Shown here one piece after another: positions 57,276 to 64,000 of a stretch of DNA of 64,000 nt. The notes beneath the pieces were generated by a model. The model ran no database searches. It saw only the letters and a program-made list of their open reading frames with translations, and was not told the origin of the DNA. The DNA comes from Orychophragmus violaceus (Eukaryota > Streptophyta > Magnoliopsida > Brassicales > Brassicaceae), in assembly GCA_030180135.1 (NCBI GenBank), contig CM058236.1:51983728-52047727 (forward strand), written 5' to 3'. A program made the position numbers and the translations under genes. Within the stretch, counting starts at the first letter, position 1. Each line of letters opens with the position of its first letter.

Positions 57276-57897
57276 TGAAGAGGTATTTGATTTGTCAGTC
57301 ACGGCGTAGTACAAGTGGTAGTACAAGACGTGACTCAAGACGTTGATATATTCGATTGTTGAGATATGAACGAATCTTTATGATGTGATTCAGTTTATGA
57401 GTTATGTGCTGAGCTGGATGAAGATATTGGAGAGAAGATTGCACTTGGAGTTGTTTACTTATTCTTTAAATAAATTACAAGAAAAAGGAAAAGTTACAAA
57501 AAGTGGAATATGAAATATCTTAACAAAAAGGATATTTGCTATATCTTATTTAGGTAACTTTGAGAAGTAAATTTAGCCTATATAAAGAGGAGAGGCGTGA
57601 CCTTATGAAGATGCAAGAGCTAAAAGAATAAAAACTGAAGAGGGCTTTTTTATTTGGGAAAAAGTATAGGCTCTATGTGGAGTTTAGTTCAGGTGTGTGA
57701 TCCTGAAGAATTTTTGTATTGGATAGAGCGATAGATCAATAGGGTTTATTCTATTCGTTTGTAATTGGTGGGATTACTTTATATTCAAGTGAATTCGAAG
57801 TCTAAAAGAAGTCCCGAAGAGTAGAAAAATCGAACAATGTAAATAAATTTTGTGTGTCTTAGTTTCTGCTCTTTATATTGTCTCATCTGCAATTTCA
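57276..57897 (+). repeat. 3' LTR of the gag-only element
   Basis: 622 bp. It has a 33-bp stretch (near 57680-57715) missing from the 5' LTR. Confidence 0.93.
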
Positions 57898-58092
57898 AAA
57901 TCTCCCGATGAAACTTCTCTTGATCGCATCAACTACCCCTATTTTGAATAAACGATTAATGCACACCGCATTTAAGAAAAAAGAAAGAAAGGAGAAACGA
58001 TTTGGGATAAAAGACAGACCAGCATTGATGAAAGTGAAATGAGGCTGCAACGAGAAATCATTACCTTCTTGTCCGTTACTGCTCAATTAAAC
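57898..58092 (-). pseudogene. SBP/BOI-type RING E3 ligase pseudogene, 5' part
   Basis: On the minus strand the frame at 58086-57895 opens with SSNGQEGNDFSLQPHF, close to the NRNGQEG-D-SLQP start of SBP-type RING ligases, and then drifts into unrelated residues, probably through frame changes. It abuts the gag-only element. Removing that element and one AAATC joins SSGD to FIQFSKAAAAP in one frame, the N-terminal linker of the gene at 54286-55128. Confidence 0.65.
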
Positions 58093-58168
58093 TTCTTTAT
58101 ATAAGAAATCGAAACATCACATTTTCATTGGAGATGCCCTAATGCTGTCCATATTACCCAACTTTTAT

Positions 58169-58170
<2 letters not shown>

Positions 58171-58228
<58 letters not shown>
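58171..58228. repeat. (TA)n microsatellite
   Basis: About 28 uninterrupted TA units. Confidence 0.95.
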
Positions 58229-58230
<2 letters not shown>

Positions 58231-59276
58231 TTTTAAAAATGTTTTAGATACCTATGCAAAATATTTCAACAGATTAATATCTTTATATCTTTATACTAAT
58301 TGAAAAGTTCTTTTGAACTTTTATTCATTCTAAAAAAAAAAAATTGATTAGTTACTTATCCGTAATAAAATTATATTTTTTATTATGTTAAGCATAGTTT
58401 GTAACTTTGTATTGGCAATTTTTATTTTATTTTATTTTAGAGATGAACAAAATTTTATATATAAAATATTTTTAAATGTAAAATTTAAATATTGATAAAT
58501 ATAATTGTAGATAATAAGATTTCTTATAGTAAATTTATATTATTTATATGAATTTAGATAAATATAAAAATATTTATATGTATATTGATATTTATGCATA
58601 CATAAAATTATAATTATTATAATTAATATGAAAATATGGTTACAAAAAAGGATATATATGAACTTTAAAATTGAAGGATATATATGAAAGCTGATCTACC
58701 TTCTTAGAAACCAACAATGTACACAATGGTTGTCTATCAACTCCCCACCAAGCGAATAGAGCCATTTTGTCATTGCCAGATGTAGAAGCAGGCAGAAAAT
58801 CCAGACATCAACGAAGAACTAGTAACCAGAGGACAGTAGTCGAATAAGCCTAAACATCAGCAGTTGAGCAGACAGTATCCTGGCAGGTGCAAACTGAAAG
58901 AATTCACATAGCTATAAACCAGATCCTAGGATACACCAAATAGCAAGGCAAAAGATGGTAGTAACCGAAAGCAATAACTTTGAAACCCATAAGAAGAAGA
59001 CCACAATTTCAATTGGTAGAGCAGATGAAGAACCTCGAGCGAATTGACAACCCAATTTCAAGTGATCAACCCACGATAGGATGGAGCACAATTGGGATAA
59101 TCAACTAGTCAGAGAAAGAACAGACCGTATCCTGGTAGGAGCAAGTTGGAGAACCAGAGAGCTATTAAACCATGTCCAAGGATACAATAGATAACAACGC
59201 AACAAATAGTAGCAGCCAAAAGCAGTAACTTTGAAACCCAGAAGAAGCAGACAAACAAAATTAACGGCGAGAAGGT
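58229..59276. other. AT-rich DNA and a diverged 250-bp duplication
   Basis: 58229-58680 is AT-rich. 58866-59005 and 59118-59255 are two diverged copies (CAGTATCCTGGCAGG / CCGTATCCTGGTAGG, then ACTTTGAAACCCA-AAGAAG). Their minus-strand translations look alike (LGFKV.AFG-YYLLRCYL) but no family was recognised. Confidence 0.55.
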
Positions 59277-59952
59277 TGTAGGAATTCGTTAGGTTGATCC
59301 TGATGTAATTCACAGATTCATCTCAACCTAAACATACAGATCTAGGTTCTCTTGAATAGAAACATTAGATGATCTCACCTTTTACCTGTTTGTTGCAGCG
59401 GAAGGAATAGAACAGGTCAGAGATCAGATAGATGCACCGAGGGATGAATCCTCCAAAGGTTCACACACGCGATCACAGGAATGGCTGCTAGACCACGAGG
59501 AGAGAGGCGCAGAGAGAGAGAGTTTACGGCTCAAGTGTTAGGGTTAATCAGTCTGAAACTCGAGTTTTATGACACAAAACTCGTCCTGTTCCGTTTGGGC
59601 CATTTGGCCCAAACACCAATTAACTCGACGGCGTGCAGGCACTGCATCGATCGATGCACCTTGTGCATCGATCGATACACAGTACCTAAACCGTTTTATT
59701 CTCTCTAAGTACAGTAAATGCCTAGCACTTTTACCATACTTCTGCTAAACCGTTCCTACACGTTTTCCTGTTAGCTTAGGCGTGTGACCCATATGGGATC
59801 ATATAATAAAAGCAATAAGTCCAAGACTTATAGATCATGAGCGGACTCTAGCAAGCCATCATGACCCCCAATATTATATGACTTATGTCTGATCACTGAC
59901 ATACTCTTACTTTCTAGAGACAGTACCGAGATTACTGGACACAATTCCAACA
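59277..59952 (-). repeat. 3' LTR of copia B
   Basis: 676 bp, starts TGTAGGAATTC and ends TTCCAACA. Followed by ATCTCCCACTT, the complement of the polypurine tract. Contains a pair of GCATCGATCGATGC-like palindromes with centres 59650 and 59671. Its outer end cannot be checked against a partner. Confidence 0.85.
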
Positions 59953-60806
59953 ATCTCCCACTTGTACTGGAATCTCTGTATTCATAATCCTTTTGTCTCA
60001 ATATCTCGATTAGTCATAAGGCAAGATTGGTGTCATCCTTATAAAGCCTAATCTTGTTCATCGGACTCTGATTTGATACTGACAATCTAAACGACTCGGG
60101 AAAGTCCGTTTGAGCATGGCCATGCGTTTTCCAGTATTCAAATCTCCGATTGGCCTAGAGATATTCACTCCATTTATATTGGAGGGACAAATCCCATCTT
60201 GTTCCATCACTGTAAACTACTTATTTCATAATGTACCCAAACAAGGTCCTTATAACTATCGCAGAACGATAGCGTTAGACAATGATCAAAGTACATCAGT
60301 CCATGGGCAGTCACATGCATGTGAACTCAGGTCTAAGGACTATACTCTATAGTCGTAGTAAGAATCTCTTATGACACAGATATAAATATCCTGAAGAGTT
60401 CTTATAAGCGGGTCTTGTCCGGTCGTATGTTCCCAACATACACCTATGTACTGACTTTGATGCCGCGCATCTATGACACACTGAGACTTTGTCATAAGTC
60501 ACGTACCAATCCAGTCTCACACGGTTGTTGGTGTTCCAGTTTCAACAACCTTCGACTAGGGACAGGATGATATAAAACATTTATCAAGTATAGGGCCTCA
60601 TGATCAAGCTAAATGACTTCGATGACTCAAGATCAAGTCACTTACTTCGATGACCTATAAAATGTTTCATATCATTTTGGAACGATTATTTCATCACAGT
60701 TAAAATAATCTTGAAATAATAATTTCATTAAAACATAAAATAATGTTTTACAAGAACATATCAAATAACTAAAATAAAGCTCGCAAAACTCCCACTCAAA
60801 TTTAGA
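59953..60806 (-). other. Conserved noncoding block between pol and 3' LTR of copia B
   Basis: 854 bp without a supported frame. Conserved with 17483-18369 of copia A, including GACTATACTCTATAGTC at 60338-60354 and the TAAGA/TCTTA, CTTATAAG set at 60359-60408. Confidence 0.75.
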
Positions 60807-63800
60807 TTACATTTCAATGTTTCTAATGCCTACAGCTTCAGTCAGGAACTCGAGCTTAGGCCTTGGGAGTGGCTTTGTCAACGGATCAGCGACATTATCA
60901 TCTGTCGGAACTCGGCTGATCTTGACTTCCTTTCTATTAATGATGTCACGTATCAAGTGATATCTTCTTTGAACATGCTTGGATTTCTGGTGTGATCTTG
61001 GTTCCTTTGCCTGAGCTATAGCACCATTGTTGTCACAAAACAGTGCCAGAGGCTCAGCCGCATCTGGTATCACACCTAGTTCCATAATGAACTTTCGTAT
61101 CCAAACAGCTTCCTTCGCCGCTTCTGAGGCGGCGATATATTCAGCTTCTGTAGTGGAATCAGCAACGGTGTCCTGCTTGGAGCTTCTCCAACTTACTGCA
61201 CCGCCATTCAGACAAAAGACATAACCGGACTGTGACCGGAAATCATCTGTGTCTGTCTGGAAACTTGCGTCCGTGAATCCACTGACTTTAAGCACATCAC
61301 TTCCACCGTACACCAAGAACTTATCCTTAGTATGTCTTAGATACTTCAAGATATTCTTTACGGCAATCCAATGGTTTTCACCTGGATTTGACTGGTATCT
61401 ACTCGTCATGCTCAATGCATAAGCAACATCAGGACGAGTACAGATCATGGCATACATGACAGATCCTATTGCAGATGCATAAGGAATATTCTTCATGCGC
61501 TCAAGCTCAGCAGCCGACGTAGGCCTCTGCTTCTTGCTTAGCGTTGTGCCATGCACCATTGGCGTGAAGCCCTTCTTGGAATCTTTCATGCTGAATCTTT
61601 GTAGGACTTTGTCAATGTATGAGTCTTGACACAAGCCTATCAGCCTCTTAGGTCTATCCCGATAGATCCTAATTCCAAGAACGTATGCGGCTTCACCCAT
61701 GTCTTTCATGGAAAAACAACTTCCAAGCCAGTCCTTTACAGACTTCAGCATTGGAACGTCGTTTCCGAGAAGCAGTATGTCATCGACATACAGAATAAGA
61801 AATACAATCTTGCTCCCACTAGATTTCTTATACACGCATTGTTCTTCTTCGTTTCTGATGAAGTCAAATTGCTTAATCGCTTCATCAAAACGAAGATTCC
61901 AGCTCCTCGATGCTTGCTTCAAACCATAAATGGATTTATGAAGCTTGCATACCTTCCCAGCATTCTTTGGATCTATGTAACCATCAGGTTGTGTCATATA
62001 CACATCCTCTTCCAGAATACCATTCAGGAAGGCGGTTTTCACGTCCATCTGCCAAATTTCATAATCATGAAAAGCTGCAGTTGCTAGTAGAATCCGAATA
62101 GATTTCATCATAGCCACTGGTGAATAGGTTTCATCGTAGTCCACACCGTGAACTTGTCTGAAACCTTTTGCCACCAACCTGGCTTTATAAATCTGGACAT
62201 TTCCATCCACGTCAATCTTCTTCTTGAAGATCCATTTGCACTCGATGGCTTTTACACCAGCGGGTAAGTCAACCAACGAAAACACTTGGTTGGCCGACAT
62301 GGAGTCCATTTCGGAATCAGTGGCCTTGCGCCACTTAGAGGAATCTGGGCCCATCATGGCTTGATTGAAGTTCGATGGTTCATCACCATCAATGATCAAA
62401 AGATCATGACAGTCAGTCACGAGGAATCCTTGATATCTCTCGGGTTCGTGACGGATCCTCCCGGATCTTCGAACTTCAGGTACTACAGGTTCAGGCTCTA
62501 CAATTTCTTGTAGGTCCTCCTGCTGCTCTTCCTCATTAGGTTGAGCAGTATCCTGTTCATCTTGAATTTCTTCAAGCAGTACCTTACTCCCACTGTCTTT
62601 CTTAGAGAGAAACTCCCTCTCAAGAAAGTTACAATCCCGGGCAACAAAGATCTTGTTCTCGGAACGTAGATAGAAGTAATAAGCCTTGGTTTCCCGTGGA
62701 TAACCAATGAAGTAGCATTTATCAGATTTTGGTGTAAGCTTATCTGAGATTAATCTCTTAACATAGGCTTCACAACCCCAAATTCTTAGATAAGACAGCA
62801 CTGGAGCTTCTCCAGTCCATAATTCATATGGTGTCTTTGCTACTGCTTTTGATGGCGCTCTGTTTAGAGTGAACACTGCTGTTAGCAGAGCATATCCCCA
62901 AAGGGATATTGGAAGGTCTGTGTGACTCATCATAGATCGAACCATATCCAATAAGGTCCGATTTCTCCTCTCAGACACACCATTCCATTGAGGTGTTCCA
63001 GGAGGAGTGAGTTGGGATACGATCCCACACTCTCTCAGATGATCACTGAATTCCTGGCTTAAGTATTCTCCTCCTCGGTCGGACCGAAGAGCCTTAATGC
63101 TTTTGCCAAGTTGGTTCTGTACTTCATTTTGGAATTCTCTGAACTTCTCAAAAGATTCAGACTTATGTTTCATCAAATAAACATATCCATACCTACTGAA
63201 ATCATCAGTGAAGGTAATGAAGTACTGATAGTTTCCTCTTGCATTTGTGGACATTGGGCCACACACATCAGTGTGTATCAGGCCCAATAAGTCACTGGCC
63301 CTCTCGTTAGGTTTATTAAAGGGGGCCCGTGTCATTTTGCCCATCATGCATGATTCGCATTTCTCACATGACTCAAAGTCAAATGAGCCAAGAAGTCCAT
63401 TCGAATGGAGCCTCTTGATGCGTTTCTCGCTGATGTGCCCTAAACGACAATGCCATAGAAACGTTCGGTTTTCCTCATTAGGTTTAAACCGTTTTGTATT
63501 AATGTTATAAATTGGCGCGGATTGATCGAGTATGTAAAGCCCATTCGTAAGAGGGGCAGAACCATAGAACAAATTGTTGCGATTGAAGGAACATAATTTA
63601 TTCTTAACTGAAAAATCATAACCTTCCAAATCCAACAAAGAAATTGAAATAATATTTCTGCTTATAGCAGGTACAAAATAACAATTATTCAGTTCTAAAA
63701 TCAATCCCGAAGGTAAAGACAACAAGTATGTGCCTACAGCTAGTGCTGAAACTTTCGCTCCATTCCCAACTCGTAGCTCCACTTGTCCTTGCTTCAGCCT

Positions 63801-64000
63801 TCTACTGTTGCTGAGTGCCTGCATATTAGTACAAATATGAGCCCCACAACCAGTATCCATGACCCATGAGGTATTATCAGAAGTAGTTGTATTAACTTCT
63901 ATAACAAAAATACCTGATGAAGAAGTCTCGAAAGTCTTCTTCTTCAATTCCTTTAGACCTTCCTGGAATTTCTTACAATCTCTTCTCCAATACCCCAGTT
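60807..64000 (-). CDS. Copia pol polyprotein (protease, integrase, RT, RNase H), 5' end outside window
   Basis: Counting from the methionine at 63947 the frame has 1046 codons and stays open to position 64000, where residues YWRRDCKKF complete a gag zinc knuckle. Blocks: protease DTG at 31-33; pre-integrase zinc module (H166, H171, C197, C200); integrase D227, D290 and E326 with 35 residues between the last two; RT with LDVKTAF-like MDVKTAF (634-640) and YVDD at 720-723; RNase H D893, E934 and D972; end VADPLTKPLP...IRNIEM. The order protease-integrase-RT-RNase H defines Ty1/copia. All catalytic residues I can place are present. The lineage may be Bianca, but that is a guess. Confidence 0.95.
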   Translation of the reverse strand, partial: LGYWRRDCKKFQEGLKELKKKTFETSSSGIFVIEVNTTTSDNTSWVMDTGCGAHICTNMQALSNSRRLKQGQVELRVGNGAKVSALAVGTYLLSLPSGLILELNNCYFVPAISRNIISISLLDLEGYDFSVKNKLCSFNRNNLFYGSAPLTNGLYILDQSAPIYNINTKRFKPNEENRTFLWHCRLGHISEKRIKRLHSNGLLGSFDFESCEKCESCMMGKMTRAPFNKPNERASDLLGLIHTDVCGPMSTNARGNYQYFITFTDDFSRYGYVYLMKHKSESFEKFREFQNEVQNQLGKSIKALRSDRGGEYLSQEFSDHLRECGIVSQLTPPGTPQWNGVSERRNRTLLDMVRSMMSHTDLPISLWGYALLTAVFTLNRAPSKAVAKTPYELWTGEAPVLSYLRIWGCEAYVKRLISDKLTPKSDKCYFIGYPRETKAYYFYLRSENKIFVARDCNFLEREFLSKKDSGSKVLLEEIQDEQDTAQPNEEEQQEDLQEIVEPEPVVPEVRRSGRIRHEPERYQGFLVTDCHDLLIIDGDEPSNFNQAMMGPDSSKWRKATDSEMDSMSANQVFSLVDLPAGVKAIECKWIFKKKIDVDGNVQIYKARLVAKGFRQVHGVDYDETYSPVAMMKSIRILLATAAFHDYEIWQMDVKTAFLNGILEEDVYMTQPDGYIDPKNAGKVCKLHKSIYGLKQASRSWNLRFDEAIKQFDFIRNEEEQCVYKKSSGSKIVFLILYVDDILLLGNDVPMLKSVKDWLGSCFSMKDMGEAAYVLGIRIYRDRPKRLIGLCQDSYIDKVLQRFSMKDSKKGFTPMVHGTTLSKKQRPTSAAELERMKNIPYASAIGSVMYAMICTRPDVAYALSMTSRYQSNPGENHWIAVKNILKYLRHTKDKFLVYGGSDVLKVSGFTDASFQTDTDDFRSQSGYVFCLNGGAVSWRSSKQDTVADSTTEAEYIAASEAAKEAVWIRKFIMELGVIPDAAEPLALFCDNNGAIAQAKEPRSHQKSKHVQRRYHLIRDIINRKEVKISRVPTDDNVADPLTKPLPRPKLEFLTEAVGIRNIEM

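Larger units (their letters stand above)
55134..57897 (+). mobile_element. Gag-only LTR element (TR-GAG type), copia-related
   Basis: 2764 bp with LTRs starting TGAAGAGGTATTTGAT and ending TTTCA, flanked by AAATC at 55129-55133 and 57898-57902. It has a primer site, a gag-like gene and a polypurine tract (AAAAAAGGGAGAT, 57263-57275) but no protease, integrase or RT. Internal length is only 1545 bp. It splits the RING E3 pseudogene. LTRs differ by several percent plus a 33-bp gap, so it is older than copia A or the gypsy element. It would need enzymes from an autonomous copia relative. Confidence 0.93.
59277..64000 (-). mobile_element. Ty1/copia element B, pol open, truncated by window edge
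   Basis: The 3' LTR (59277-59952), a noncoding block, and a pol frame open to the right edge. Its gag, leader, primer site and 5' LTR are outside the window. It is related to copia A in pol and in the noncoding block, while their LTRs have diverged strongly. The undamaged frame suggests a recent, possibly competent copy. Confidence 0.93.

Noticed and set aside
58171..58228. Long TA run as an origin or matrix attachment site
   Set aside because: A simple microsatellite explains it. No other supporting signal.
59101..59313. Leu/Tyr-rich 70-codon minus frame with a diverged second copy near 58900
   Set aside because: Hydrophobic by composition, broken in the second copy, and no family recognised. 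Kept only as a duplicated sequence.

Overview
The window is plant nuclear DNA, almost certainly from a Brassicaceae genome and from a transposon-rich, probably pericentromeric or otherwise heterochromatic stretch. The reasons are Arabidopsis-type Helitron ends, an Arabidopsis-type L1 LINE, Ty1/copia and Tat-like Ty3/gypsy elements, a DUF1985 fragment of the kind carried by Brassicaceae MULEs, and fragments of plant genes (eL24, ascorbate peroxidase, an SBP/BOI-type RING E3). I see no complete single-copy host gene. Nearly everything that can be named is a mobile element or a piece of gene carried or broken by one.

Layout. 1-3072: decayed minus-strand Ty3/gypsy element cut by the left edge. 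3.8-6.3 kb: tandem, LTR-like sequence. 6.9-7.8 kb: DUF1985 pseudogene. 8.7-12.6 kb: AT-rich DNA with a hairpin, tandem repeats and a 353-bp inverted-repeat element. 12.9-13.1 kb: Stowaway-like MITE. 13.2-39.25 kb: one old minus-strand LINE split into three pieces by two younger LTR elements, a copia element (16790-23687, target duplication ATCTT) and a 12.9-kb Tat-like gypsy element (24344-37288, target duplication GTATT). The LINE reading frames continue across both target sites. The gypsy element has its own 1.4-kb insertion between RNase H and integrase, and it carries a spliced four-exon antisense gene of 701 codons that is still open.

39.99-46.69 kb: plus-strand Helitron holding a Harbinger-like MITE and a CACTA element (42202-44786). 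The CACTA element has captured exons of ribosomal protein eL24 and apparently of a ZIF-like MFS transporter. 47.47-54.09 kb: a second plus-strand Helitron with an inverted Helitron nested in it, an ascorbate peroxidase fragment and a hAT MITE. 54.3-58.1 kb: minus-strand pseudogene of an SBP/BOI-type RING E3 ligase, split by a gag-only LTR element (55134-57897, target duplication AAATC). 59.28-64.0 kb: the 3' part of a copia element with an open pol frame, running off the right edge.

Signals that repay attention: (1) the intact antisense spliced gene in the gypsy element; (2) a UAG-CAA-UUA stop context at its protease/RT boundary; (3) pairs of GATC-centred palindromes spaced 20-23 bp, usually 21, shared by three unrelated LTR elements; (4) a conserved block between pol and the 3' LTR of two copia families with covarying hairpins; (5) gene capture by CACTA and Helitron elements. 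All readings were done by eye.
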